From an uncultured Synergistales bacterium (lineage in GTDB: Bacteria > Synergistota > Synergistia > Synergistales > Aminobacteriaceae): DNA of 5,454 nucleotides. The translations under genes were made by a program, and so were the position numbers. Shown one piece after another: positions 1 to 5,454 of the stretch (position 1 is the first letter of the stretch; each line of letters opens with the position of its first letter). The notes below the pieces were generated by a model. The model did no database searches and was not told the DNA's origin. It saw nothing but the letters and a program-made list of their open reading frames with translations. The stretch lies in the NCBI GenBank assembly GCA_905233335.1, contig CAJOED010000171.1, positions 1-5,454 of the forward strand, given 5' to 3'.

Positions 1-226
1 CGCCTTTTGAGGGGCCGAGTGCGGTCGAATGCTGAACACGATAGCCCTCGTAGATGTTCACGCTTCCGTCGTCCATCTCTACAGGAATAGACACCTGCAC
101 ACGACGTTCTGAATGGCTCAATATGGAGATGAGACGCTCGCTAAGTCCCATTTCGTCAGCCGCGCCGTAAAATTCCTGCAACGCCGTATCAAGCAGTACA
201 TTTGATGATTTTCTGCGTTCCTGCAT
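1..226 (-). CDS. gdhA: Glutamate dehydrogenase (ELFV family), N-terminal part, cut by the window edge
   Basis: Seen: the minus strand from the ATG at 224-226 reads open to the edge, giving 75 residues beginning MQERRKSSNVLLDTALQEF. It continues with VSIPVEMDDGSV (about residues 48-59) and EGYRVQHSTALGPSKG. Known: these are hallmarks of the N-terminal substrate-binding and oligomerisation domain of Glu/Leu/Phe/Val dehydrogenases, where the QHS..GPSKG stretch leads into the conserved GGIR segment, here lost beyond base 1. The enzyme interconverts glutamate with 2-oxoglutarate and ammonia in the cytoplasm, using NAD(P). Amino-acid-fermenting anaerobes rely heavily on it. The start is supported by AAGGAGG at 238-244, 11 bases upstream. 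The NAD domain and catalytic lysines are outside the window, so coenzyme preference cannot be judged. Leu or Val dehydrogenase is less likely because the EGYRVQHS form is typical of glutamate dehydrogenases. Confidence 0.88.
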   Translation of the reverse strand, partial: MQERRKSSNVLLDTALQEFYGAADEMGLSERLISILSHSERRVQVSIPVEMDDGSVNIYEGYRVQHSTALGPSKG

Positions 227-290
227 TAAAAATTACGCCTCCTTCTGAAGCTCTCTGCAAGTTGGGATTTTAATATGGAAAATTACACGT

Positions 291-296
291 ATTATA
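291..296 (-). promoter_or_regulatory. Probable -10 element of the gdhA promoter
   Basis: The minus strand shows a perfect TATAAT in the AT-rich gap between pth and gdhA, about 65 bases before the gdhA start. No good -35 hexamer sits at 16-18 bases. TTCACA at 319-324 is 22 bases away, which is too far. A promoter here would let gdhA be expressed apart from rplY-pth. The call rests on one hexamer in AT-rich sequence. Confidence 0.4.
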
Positions 297-309
297 TAAC
301 AATATGGGA

Positions 310-852
310 TTATGCGTTTGTGAAAGTCATTGCTTTTTGTATGTCGTCATTGAGCCAGGAATTTACTGCACGTTCTGCTCTCTCTAATATTCCCGGCAAC
401 TGTTCGCGTTCGTCCTTCCCGAAATGTCCCAACACGTAATTAATCATGCTGTCAGGAGCTTTGCCGATTCCGATTCGTAATCGCGGGACGTGAATATCCC
501 CCAATGCACCGAGTATTGATGTCAGTCCGTTATGGCCTCCAGCTGTACCCTGAGCACGTAAACGCAACTTTCCGAACGGCAGATTCATATCATCGTACAC
601 TATCAGTATATCTTGAAGTTCTATCTTGTAGAAGTTCACGGCCTCACTCACAGCAAGACCGCTCGCATTCATGAAAGTAAGAGGCTTGAGGAGTATTACG
701 TTATTCCACTTCCAAAATTCAGCGTGAAATTTCTCCTGCGGCCTCCCCAAATTATTATTCACCGAGATAAAGTCAGCACAAAGCCAGCCCATGTTATGAC
801 GGGTAAAAGCATATTGTTCTCCCGGATTACCAAGACCAGCTATGAGCTTCAT
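310..852 (-). CDS. pth: Peptidyl-tRNA hydrolase
   Basis: A complete 180-residue protein, close to the usual 180-195 of bacterial Pth. It cleaves the ester bond of peptidyl-tRNAs released by stalled or aborted ribosomes, recycling tRNA in the cytoplasm. Seen: the N-terminal GLGNPG motif (residues 6-11), the catalytic histidine in TRHNMG (H19), FMNASG (about 60-65) with the conserved substrate-contacting Asn, YDDMNLP with the catalytic-site Asp, GTAGGHNGL (about 102-110) and RLRIGIG. All expected active-site residues are present. The ATG at 850-852 has AAAAGGAGA upstream (865-873). Its first five codons, and a copy of codons ~22-34, recur three times upstream in a decayed array, so this is the one intact pth copy. 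It is probably co-transcribed with rplY across that array. No clear hairpin terminator follows it. Confidence 0.97.
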   Translation of the reverse strand: MKLIAGLGNPGEQYAFTRHNMGWLCADFISVNNNLGRPQEKFHAEFWKWNNVILLKPLTFMNASGLAVSEAVNFYKIELQDILIVYDDMNLPFGKLRLRAQGTAGGHNGLTSILGALGDIHVPRLRIGIGKAPDSMINYVLGHFGKDEREQLPGILERAERAVNSWLNDDIQKAMTFTNA

Positions 853-965
853 GATGTTGATATTTCTCCTTTTCGTATTTCCTTTTCAGTACCAGCAACG
901 ACAATATTATTTACAGCGATAAAACAACACACGGACAGCCCGTATAAACATGCTATGCACTTCAT
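849..965 (-). CDS. Possible 38-codon leader ORF overlapping the pth start (pth-head/L25-tail fusion)
   Basis: Seen: from the ATG at 963-965 an open frame of 38 codons begins MKCIACLYGLSVCCFIAVNN and ends in TGA at 849-851. The TGA shares bases with the pth ATG in an ATGA overlap. Its first half resembles pth residues 1-5 and ~22-34 (GWLCADFISVNNN versus GLSVCCFIAVNNI). Its second half corresponds to the L25 C-terminal tail. The equivalent position in the adjacent unit is a TAG stop, here changed to TAT, which extends the frame to pth. Inference: this is most likely a relic of duplication that happens to be open. If translated, it would be coupled to pth. Its own ribosome-binding site is poor (AAAAAGAAAAAT). 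No function is claimed. Confidence 0.25.
   Translation of the reverse strand: MKCIACLYGLSVCCFIAVNNIVVAGTEKEIRKGEISTS
865..873 (-). promoter_or_regulatory. Ribosome-binding site of pth
   Basis: AAAAGGAGA on the minus strand lies 12 bases (853-864) before the pth ATG at its nearest edge, slightly long. By alignment with the neighbouring repeat units this stretch corresponds to Glu/Lys codons of the L25 tail (GAAAAAGAAAAA in the unit to the right). The pth Shine-Dalgarno therefore appears to sit in a recycled piece of rplY coding sequence. Confidence 0.7.
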
Positions 966-1073
966 AATGTTGCTATTTTTCTTTTTCGCTTTTTACTGCT
1001 TCAGCACCAGGTACGGCAATATTATTTACAGCAATAAAACAGCCATAGATGGCCTATATGCTATGAGCTTCAT
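966..1073 (-). pseudogene. Array unit 2: decayed pth head joined to L25-tail remnant
   Basis: The ATG at 1071-1073 opens only 15 codons (MKLIAYRPSMAVLLL, stop at 1026-1028). A shifted frame then reads CFIAVNNIAVPGAEAV and ends SEKEK-stop, preserving both the pth-derived VNN block and the L25-type terminal stop. One frameshift between the halves breaks the copy. It is the clearest evidence that each unit contains the rplY stop region, because the stop and the following bases (TAGCAACATTATG) parallel the genuine TAGCGCGAACATG. Confidence 0.6.
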
Positions 1074-1179
1074 AATGTCGTTACTTCTGCTTTGCCCATT
1101 GCTACTAATTCAGCACTAGGGACACACCGCAACAAAAACAACACACAGCCCGCCCACATGAACAGGCTATGAGCTTCAT
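1074..1179 (-). pseudogene. Array unit 1: decayed pth head joined to L25-tail remnant
   Basis: The ATG at 1177-1179 lies 7 bases after the rplY stop and opens a 24-codon frame ending at 1105, starting MKLIACSCGRAVCCFCC. GRAVCCFCC matches the pth-derived GLSVCCFIA of unit 3. In another frame the distal part reads PSAELVAMGKAE, comparable with PAAADVEVVAKGKAA near the end of L25. The two halves are out of frame with each other, so this is a broken copy. Upstream there is only a weak purine run (AGAAGAGAAG, inside the rplY end). Confidence 0.6.
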
Positions 1180-1186
1180 GTTCGCG

Positions 1187-1852
1187 CTACTTCTCTTCTG
1201 ACTCGTCTTCCTTTGCGGCCTTGCCTTTTGCGACAACTTCAACGTCAGCAGCTGCAGGTGCTTCTTCTTCGGGTGCAGCGTCCTCAACTCCGCGTGATGT
1301 TACCACGATAGCAACAACCTCATCGGGATCCGCAAGTGCCGTAACGTTTTCGGGAAGCGCAAGATCCTTCACGTGGATAGCGTCGCCGATGTTCAGCCCG
1401 GAAACGTCCACCGTGATTACGTCAGGAATGCTCATAGGCAGGGTCTCAACTTCAAGCTCGTGAGTAACCTCAAGAACTCCGCCGTCCTTGATGCCCTGCG
1501 AATCATCGCGCCCGGTAACTTCAACGGGAATATTGACGGTAATTTTGCGGCCTTTCACGAGGTGCAGGAAGTCAATGTGAAGCGGCATATCACTCAACGG
1601 GTGTCTTTGTGCCTCACGAATAAGGCAGAGTTCCTCGCGTCCGTCGGGAAGTTTCACGTTGAGGCGTGTGCTCTCCCAGCGTCCTGCAAGAATACGCTCA
1701 ATCTCGCGCATGTTGACTTTGCCCATGATGTTCTTCTCAATTTCGGGACCGTAGATTATGCAGGGTACGTAGCCGGATTTGCGTGTCCTTCTGTTTGCGC
1801 CCTTGCCGGTAGTTTCGCGGGACTCCATCACTAATGTTACTATGTCCGCCAT
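1187..1852 (-). CDS. rplY: 50S ribosomal protein bL25, CTC/TL5 type
   Basis: A complete 221-residue protein. bL25 binds 5S rRNA in the central protuberance of the large subunit. Seen: an N-terminal L25 domain (about residues 4-95) with RETTGKGANRRTRKSGYVPCIIYG, which is the family's opening glycine/basic motif. HIDFLHLVKGRKI follows, with the conserved DF close to the domain junction. A second, TL5-type beta domain (about 100-185) includes VNIPVEVTG, GGVLEVTHELEVETLPMSIP and DVSGLNIGDAIHVKDL. It ends in an Ala/Glu/Lys-rich low-complexity tail, as is usual for this type. The ATG at 1850-1852 has AAAGGAGAGA at 1860-1869, about 8 bases away, an excellent fit. Its 3' tail is the source of the tandem remnants downstream. 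Pairing rplY with pth is a common arrangement and suggests co-expression of translation functions. Confidence 0.96.
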   Translation of the reverse strand: MADIVTLVMESRETTGKGANRRTRKSGYVPCIIYGPEIEKNIMGKVNMREIERILAGRWESTRLNVKLPDGREELCLIREAQRHPLSDMPLHIDFLHLVKGRKITVNIPVEVTGRDDSQGIKDGGVLEVTHELEVETLPMSIPDVITVDVSGLNIGDAIHVKDLALPENVTALADPDEVVAIVVTSRGVEDAAPEEEAPAAADVEVVAKGKAAKEDESEEK

Positions 1853-1890
1853 AAAAAAATCTCTCCTTTGTGTGAAAAAAAATCGTGGTA

Positions 1891-1899
1891 ATTATAGCA
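1891..1899 (-). promoter_or_regulatory. Extended -10 promoter element for rplY, inside the protease gene's last codons
   Basis: The minus strand reads TGCTATAAT, a perfect extended -10 (TGnTATAAT). It overlaps the stop codon and final leucine codons of the upstream protease gene. The -35 position (ATACGT at 17 bases) is poor, which extended -10 promoters tolerate. Transcription would start near 1884, giving a leader of about 30 bases ahead of the rplY ATG. It would provide rplY-pth with its own transcription despite the co-directional gene only 39 bases away. Confidence 0.6.
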
Positions 1900-3541
1900 G
1901 TATTTTATTCTTCACGTATTCTAGTTCCTGTTCGTGCGTCGTAATTTCCCCGTCAATTATCGCGAGCTTTATCGAGTTCAGCGCGTCCCCGATAGCCTTA
2001 CCCTTGAGTCCCATTGCCTGAAGATCTTTGCCGGTGAGTTCACCCTTAAGGTTTGTCCACAGCTCCATGTGCTCAACGATAAGCCGACGCGATTCGGGAG
2101 TCTTGCACTGTCCGATATCGTCATAAGCTGTATGTGTTGTTTCGCTGCCGTACTCGTAAGTTACCGGCTCTACTGCTTCATAGTCCGAATAGTTGTCGTA
2201 TTCGTTCGGTGATGTGTTTTCTTCAGGAGCTTCCGTGTTCGCGTTCATGTACTCTATTGCTCCCGTAAGATCAAGTATTCCGTTCGTGCTCCCATTGATG
2301 ATTGCTGTCTTCATTTGGTACGCGGTCAAGTCCGGGTTGATCGCAGAGAGTAATGCCGCCGCCCCTGAAGCATGAGGAGCCGCCATCGACGTACCTTTTG
2401 CCGCACGCAAACTCACGCCGTCGGAAGTGATATAGCCTGAAGCCTTCTGAAGCCACGTGCTCAAAATATCAACGCCAGGCGCAAGAATATCCGCTCCCTT
2501 GTTGCTGAATGACGCTATGTTGCCGTCAGAATCTATCGCTCCCACCGAAATCATGTTATTCAGCCCCGTAAATGATGCCGGGTAAACATACGCACCCTTT
2601 GCGTAATCTGATGTTTTTCTTGATGTGGGAACGCCGACAGTTACACCAGCATTGCCTGCCGCAACAACTATTACTGCCTCATTCAGATCATCAAGTGCCT
2701 TGAACGCCCGCCATAAAGGAAACGTAACAAGATTTTCATACGTCGGTGCAAGCTGTATATACGCCTCAAGAGACATATTCACCACCTTGATGTTTACGCC
2801 GCTGTTTATGAGTTCTATTACGTAGTTCAAAGCGTCGATAACATTCGCATAGCTCCCGTAGCCCGTAGCATCAAGTGCCTTTATGGAAATCATGCGCACT
2901 CTCCAGTTCACACCCGCAACACCGAGAGAATTATCACCGACCGCACCTATAGTCCCTGCAACATGCGTTCCGTGCCCGAAATCATCTTCAGCAGAATAAT
3001 CATCACCGTATGCCGTGTTTTTCGCGTAAGTTCCGGCAATGTTCGCGGCCAGGTCGGGGTTTGTGCTGTCGATGCCGGAGTCGATAATTGCAACGTACAC
3101 GCTCCTGCTTCCCGTCGAAATGTCCCATGCGTCGGGAGCATTGATGTAGTTCATTCCCCAGCACCTTCCGAAACTCGTATCGTCAGGGACATATGCGGCT
3201 CTGAACATGTAGTTGGGGGACGCGGCGAGCACTTCAGGATTCTTCAGGAGTTCGGCTGTGAGTTCGTCGGGGGTCTTTGCGTCCGAATGTATGAGCGCGT
3301 AAATGTTGTTCGAGGATTCAGAGAGTGAACCGTATGTGTTCTTCACCCACGCCCCGGAAGATGATGCGAATGATGCCGCGTAAAATGCTTCCCGTCCCAT
3401 TCCTAGAAGCCCGGACGCTGACACTTGGCCGGTGGAACTTTCCGGCTTGAGCACAACGATAACATCACCGGGCACATAGTCGACAGCGTATAAAGGTGCT
3501 GCGAATAATGTTATAAGTATACAGAGCAGAAATTTTTTCAT
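1892..3541 (-). CDS. Exported subtilisin-like serine protease (S8) with an unusual tRNA-nucleotidyltransferase-like C-terminal tail
   Basis: 549 residues. A Sec signal peptide (MKKFLLCILITLFAAPLYA, likely cut after residue 19) is followed by an I9-like propeptide (about 22-115, ending NPEVLAASPNY) and the subtilase domain (about 125-432). The triad is visible: D154 in IIDSGID, H190 in HGTHVAG and S385 in GTSMAAPHASG, with oxyanion N297 in AAGNAG. It should therefore be an active endopeptidase acting outside the cytoplasm. Next is an acidic, Tyr/Thr-rich linker (about 434-478). Residues ~483-549 do not look like a secreted domain. They contain LTGKDLQAMGLKGKAIGDAL and LAIIDGEITTHEQELEYVKN, the pattern of the C-terminus of CCA/A-adding tRNA nucleotidyltransferases. 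No anchor, sortase motif or beta-repeat is seen. The start has AAAGGA at 3553-3558, 11 bases upstream. The protease call is firm; the tail identity is inference from memory. Confidence 0.93.
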   Translation of the reverse strand: MKKFLLCILITLFAAPLYAVDYVPGDVIVVLKPESSTGQVSASGLLGMGREAFYAASFASSSGAWVKNTYGSLSESSNNIYALIHSDAKTPDELTAELLKNPEVLAASPNYMFRAAYVPDDTSFGRCWGMNYINAPDAWDISTGSRSVYVAIIDSGIDSTNPDLAANIAGTYAKNTAYGDDYSAEDDFGHGTHVAGTIGAVGDNSLGVAGVNWRVRMISIKALDATGYGSYANVIDALNYVIELINSGVNIKVVNMSLEAYIQLAPTYENLVTFPLWRAFKALDDLNEAVIVVAAGNAGVTVGVPTSRKTSDYAKGAYVYPASFTGLNNMISVGAIDSDGNIASFSNKGADILAPGVDILSTWLQKASGYITSDGVSLRAAKGTSMAAPHASGAAALLSAINPDLTAYQMKTAIINGSTNGILDLTGAIEYMNANTEAPEENTSPNEYDNYSDYEAVEPVTYEYGSETTHTAYDDIGQCKTPESRRLIVEHMELWTNLKGELTGKDLQAMGLKGKAIGDALNSIKLAIIDGEITTHEQELEYVKNKILL

Positions 3542-3597
3542 AGTAATTCACGTCCTTTTATGAATAATTATCGCCTCAATAATCGAAATGATACATG

Positions 3598-3603
3598 TAT
3601 AAT
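3598..3603 (+). promoter_or_regulatory. Probable -10 element of the guaA promoter
   Basis: A perfect TATAAT lies 36 bases before the guaA ATG, preceded by TG. No convincing -35 is present 16-18 bases upstream (CTCAAT). Transcription would begin around 3610, leaving a leader of about 30 bases. That is too short for a purine riboswitch and lies downstream of the alternative in-frame ATG at 3595. Confidence 0.5.
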
Positions 3604-3627
3604 CTTACGCAAAATTTATCACAAAAT

Positions 3628-3634
3628 GGAGAAG
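3628..3634 (+). promoter_or_regulatory. Ribosome-binding site that fixes the guaA start
   Basis: GGAGAAG ends 5 bases before the ATG at 3640 (8 bases from the GGAG core). The in-frame ATG at 3595 has no such site and overlaps the predicted -10, so translation should start at 3640. Confidence 0.85.
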
Positions 3635-3639
3635 ATTTT

Positions 3640-5169
3640 ATGAACGAGAACATCATCATCATCAATTGCGGTTCACAGTTCACACAGTTAATCGCGCGCC
3701 GACTCCGGGAAATGAAGATACACAGCGTCATACTCAACTGGGACGCATCACGCGAAAAAGTCATGACGTATTCACCCAAAGGCATAATCATTTCTGGAGG
3801 CCCCGACAGCGTAAATGACCCCGACGCTATCACGATTGACCCGGAAATTTTGCGTCTCGGCTGTCCCGTCTTGGGCATATGCTACGGTATGCAGTTACTT
3901 GCGAAATTATCAGGCGGTGTTGTTCGTTCGGGGAGTTCGTCGGAATACGGCGTAACAGAAATTAGTACGTCGGGAGCGTCCGAACTCCTGAAGGGCATAC
4001 CCGGAAAAATCAACGTCCTCATGAGCCACGGCGATAACGTTGCGGAACTTCCTCAAGGCTTCATTGCTACCTCACGCACAAGAGGCGAAGTCATCTCGTC
4101 GATCGAGAACACACAGCGGAAACACTACGGGCTTCAATTTCACCCGGAAGTAATTCACACGGAACACGGAGAAGATATTTTACGGAATTTTGCGTTCGGC
4201 ATATGTTCATGTTCAGGCGATTGGGATCTCTCCGACTGGGTGAAGTCTGCCGTCGATGACATTCGCGCAAAGGTCGGAAGCGAAAAAGTAGTGTGCGGTC
4301 TTTCCGGCGGAGTAGATTCGAGCGTGTCGGCTGTGCTCGTGAACAGGGCAATAGGCGAAAACCTGCAGTGCGTTTTCGTGAATCACGGTCTTATGCGAAA
4401 AAATGAGCCTGAAAGTGTGATAAATCAATATAGGGCTTTGGGCTTGAACGTAATTTATGTTGATGCGTCAGAAAAATTTTTGTCGGAATTACGCGGAGTA
4501 ACTGAACCGGAAAAGAAGCGCAAAATCATCGGCAGGTTATTCATTGATGTGTTCGACGAGGAAGCCGGAAAGATTGATGGAGCGAAATGGCTTCTTCAGG
4601 GGACAATATACCCCGATGTTATCGAGAGCGGCTCAAAGAAAGGTGCGGCACTCATAAAATCACATCACAACGTCGGCGGACTCCCTGAACACATGAAGCT
4701 GAAACTGTTAGAGCCGTTGCGGGACTTGTTCAAAGACGAGGTGCGCGCGCTGGGAAAAATTATCGGAATGCCGGACGAAATCGTCAGCCGTCAGCCGTTT
4801 CCGGGACCGGGACTCGCGGTGAGGTGTCTAGGAGAAATCACGCGTGAAAGACTCGACACGTTGAGGGATTGCGACGCGATTTTCCGGGAGGAGCTGAAGT
4901 CATCGGGGCTTTATGCGGGAATATGGCAGGCGTTCTGTGTGTTATTGCCGGTGCGTTCGGTCGGTGTCATGGGGGACAGCAGAACGTATAAGGAAGTGGC
5001 CGTGTTGAGGGCTGTACATTCGCAGGACGCAATGACGGCGGAATGGGCAAGGATTGATTATGACGTACTCGACCGGGTGTCAAAGAGGATATGCAACGAG
5101 GTGAAAGGGGTGAACAGAGTAGTACTCGATGTAACCTCAAAGCCGCCCGCAACAATTGAGTGGGAATAA
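3640..5169 (+). CDS. guaA: GMP synthase (glutamine-hydrolysing)
   Basis: 509 residues from the chosen ATG, typical for the family. It converts XMP, ATP and glutamine to GMP in the last step of de novo guanine nucleotide synthesis. Seen: a class I glutamine amidotransferase domain (1-~190) with ISGGPDSV, the nucleophile C81 in GICYGMQ, and H168 and E170 in QFHPE. The ATP-pyrophosphatase domain (~200-385) has the P-loop-like SGGVDSS (222-228), VFVNHGLMRKNE and LLQGTIYPDVIES. The C-terminal dimerisation domain has RQPFPGPGLAVR, MGDSRTY and the standard ending TSKPPATIEWE. All catalytic residues are intact. It is transcribed away from the protease gene, from a 98-base shared gap. No terminator hairpin follows, and the next gene starts 31 bases on, so read-through is possible. 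Confidence 0.98.
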   Translation: MNENIIIINCGSQFTQLIARRLREMKIHSVILNWDASREKVMTYSPKGIIISGGPDSVNDPDAITIDPEILRLGCPVLGICYGMQLLAKLSGGVVRSGSSSEYGVTEISTSGASELLKGIPGKINVLMSHGDNVAELPQGFIATSRTRGEVISSIENTQRKHYGLQFHPEVIHTEHGEDILRNFAFGICSCSGDWDLSDWVKSAVDDIRAKVGSEKVVCGLSGGVDSSVSAVLVNRAIGENLQCVFVNHGLMRKNEPESVINQYRALGLNVIYVDASEKFLSELRGVTEPEKKRKIIGRLFIDVFDEEAGKIDGAKWLLQGTIYPDVIESGSKKGAALIKSHHNVGGLPEHMKLKLLEPLRDLFKDEVRALGKIIGMPDEIVSRQPFPGPGLAVRCLGEITRERLDTLRDCDAIFREELKSSGLYAGIWQAFCVLLPVRSVGVMGDSRTYKEVAVLRAVHSQDAMTAEWARIDYDVLDRVSKRICNEVKGVNRVVLDVTSKPPATIEWE

Positions 5170-5183
5170 TTTTTTGTTATGAC

Positions 5184-5190
5184 AAGGAGG
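5184..5190 (+). promoter_or_regulatory. Strong ribosome-binding site for the downstream exported-protein gene
   Basis: AAGGAGG ends 10 bases before the ATG at 5201 and 16 before a second in-frame ATG at 5207, so 5201 is preferred. It also argues against the ATG at 5179, which precedes the site and is in another frame. Confidence 0.8.
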
Positions 5191-5200
5191 AGTAGTAATT

Positions 5201-5454
5201 ATGAGGATGAAGAAGATATTTGCGCTTGCTGTGTGTATGATTATGGCGGCGTGCAGTGTGGCGTTCGGGGCTGTGTCTACGGGAGTCATTATCAACTCGT
5301 CGAATTTCCCGGACGAGACGTTTCGGAGCTATGTATCGAGCAATTTCGACACGGACGGGGACGGGACATTGAGTGAGGTGGAGTGCAATGCTGTAACGAG
5401 TATTGGTGTCAGTGGTAGAGGCATTACGTCGTTGCAGGGGATAGAGAACTTCAC
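5201..5454 (+). CDS. Exported protein with EF-hand loop and start of a leucine-rich-repeat region, cut by the window edge
   Basis: 84 residues are visible. MRMKK followed by a hydrophobic stretch to about residue 22 is an export signal. Cleavage could fall after FGA (residue 24). The IMAAC sequence (C18) is also a poor lipobox, so a lipoprotein is a weaker alternative. Mature residues include SSNFPDETFRSYV and then D50-T-D52-G-D54-G-T-L-S-E-V-E61, a canonical 12-residue EF-hand calcium loop. ITSLQGIENF then matches the first strand of internalin-like leucine-rich repeats (LxxLxGIExL). Known: proteins of this layout (signal, FPDxxFR..., EF-hand, leucine-rich repeats) occur in gut Firmicutes and Synergistota and are thought to be surface or secreted binding proteins. 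Function and partner cannot be given from this fragment. It lies 31 bases behind guaA in the same direction, possibly co-transcribed. Confidence 0.85.
   Translation, partial: MRMKKIFALAVCMIMAACSVAFGAVSTGVIINSSNFPDETFRSYVSSNFDTDGDGTLSEVECNAVTSIGVSGRGITSLQGIENF

Larger units (their letters stand above)
853..1179 (-). repeat. Three degenerate tandem copies of the rplY-pth junction (units 106, 108 and 113 bp)
   Basis: On the plus strand GCTATGAGCTTCAT, which is pth codons 1-5 reversed, occurs at 1166-1179 and 1060-1073. It occurs with two changes at 952-965, and at the true pth start at 839-852. Units read on the minus strand are 1179-1074, 1073-966 and 965-853. Each starts with ATGAAG..CATAGC, continues with a stretch resembling pth codons ~22-34 (codons 6-21 lacking), then a stretch resembling the end of rplY. 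Unit 2 keeps Ser-Glu-Lys-Glu-Lys-stop against the real Ser-Glu-Glu-Lys-stop. Between units 2 and 3, 23 of 25 bases match (1016-1040 against 901-925). Units 1 and 2 carry frameshifts or stops, so the array looks like neutral decay after tandem duplication. This is the only content of the 334-base gap between rplY and pth. Confidence 0.82.

Noticed and set aside
227..309. Terminator after pth
   Set aside because: No GC-rich stem with a U-run is visible on the minus strand. The stretch is AT-rich and fits a promoter region better.
931..943. Small hairpin ACGG-ACAGC-CCGT as a terminator or attenuator
   Set aside because: The stem is four base pairs, no U-run follows on either strand, and it is not preserved in the other units.
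613..1119. A 168-codon plus-strand open frame with a hydrophobic, repeated C-terminal part
   Set aside because: It runs antisense through the pth 5' half and the tandem array. Its repeats simply mirror the array, it has no ribosome-binding site, and its first half is a shadow of pth.
853..1179. CRISPR array or mobile-element repeats
   Set aside because: The units are over 100 bp, degenerate, have no short conserved repeat with unique spacers, and match the flanking genes. There are no terminal inverted repeats or transposase.
1105..1287. A 60-codon minus-strand frame running through the rplY 3' end into unit 1
   Set aside because: It is an out-of-frame shadow of the rplY tail (Lys/Arg-rich) joined to the short MKLIA frame. 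No ribosome-binding site is seen at its ATG.
3595..3639. Longer guaA start giving a 15-residue N-terminal extension
   Set aside because: The upstream ATG overlaps the predicted -10 and has no ribosome-binding site. GGAGAAG sits correctly before the ATG at 3640, and the family normally begins a few residues before the IIIINCGSQ-type strand.
3542..3639. Purine riboswitch or other structured leader ahead of guaA
   Set aside because: The whole divergent gap is 98 bases and the expected transcript leader about 30 bases, with no room for an aptamer and no recognisable core.
5179..5376. A 65-codon plus-strand frame starting at 5179
   Set aside because: Its start precedes the strong ribosome-binding site, and the frame starting at 5201 gives a clear signal peptide and EF-hand. 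The 5179 frame is its shadow.

Overview
The window looks like an ordinary bacterial chromosome segment of moderate GC. It carries conserved housekeeping genes interspersed with two genes for exported proteins. The CTC-type L25 upstream of pth, an ELFV glutamate dehydrogenase, an exported subtilase and an EF-hand/leucine-rich-repeat exported protein suggest a gut- or rumen-type anaerobe. Synergistota (Synergistaceae) is my best guess, but it rests on remembered protein style, not on a search.

Layout, left to right. At 1-226 (minus) is the N-terminal part of a glutamate dehydrogenase, cut by the window edge. At 310-852 (minus) is peptidyl-tRNA hydrolase (pth). At 853-1186 there is no intact conventional gene. 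This stretch holds three degenerate head-to-tail copies of the rplY/pth junction. Each copy, read on the minus strand, is a shortened pth N-terminus fused to a remnant of the L25 C-terminal tail. At 1187-1852 (minus) is ribosomal protein bL25 (CTC/TL5 type), with an extended -10 promoter lying inside the end of the next gene. At 1892-3541 (minus) is an exported subtilisin-like protease. Its last ~67 residues look like the C-terminal tail of a tRNA nucleotidyltransferase (CCA- or A-adding enzyme), an unexpected chimera. At 3542-3639 is a divergent intergenic region. At 3640-5169 (plus) is guaA, GMP synthase. At 5201-5454 (plus) is the start of an exported EF-hand/leucine-rich-repeat protein, cut by the window edge.

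How the genes relate. rplY and pth form a translation-related unit read leftward, and gdhA follows in the same direction with its own probable promoter. The protease is read in the same direction as rplY and ends 39 bases before it. guaA is divergent, and the repeat protein follows 31 bases behind it with a strong ribosome-binding site and no visible terminator, so the two may be co-transcribed. The two most unusual points are the protease with a tRNA-nucleotidyltransferase-like tail, and the decayed tandem array that multiplied the end of rplY and the beginning of pth. I see no CRISPR array, RNA gene, insertion sequence or complete mobile element.
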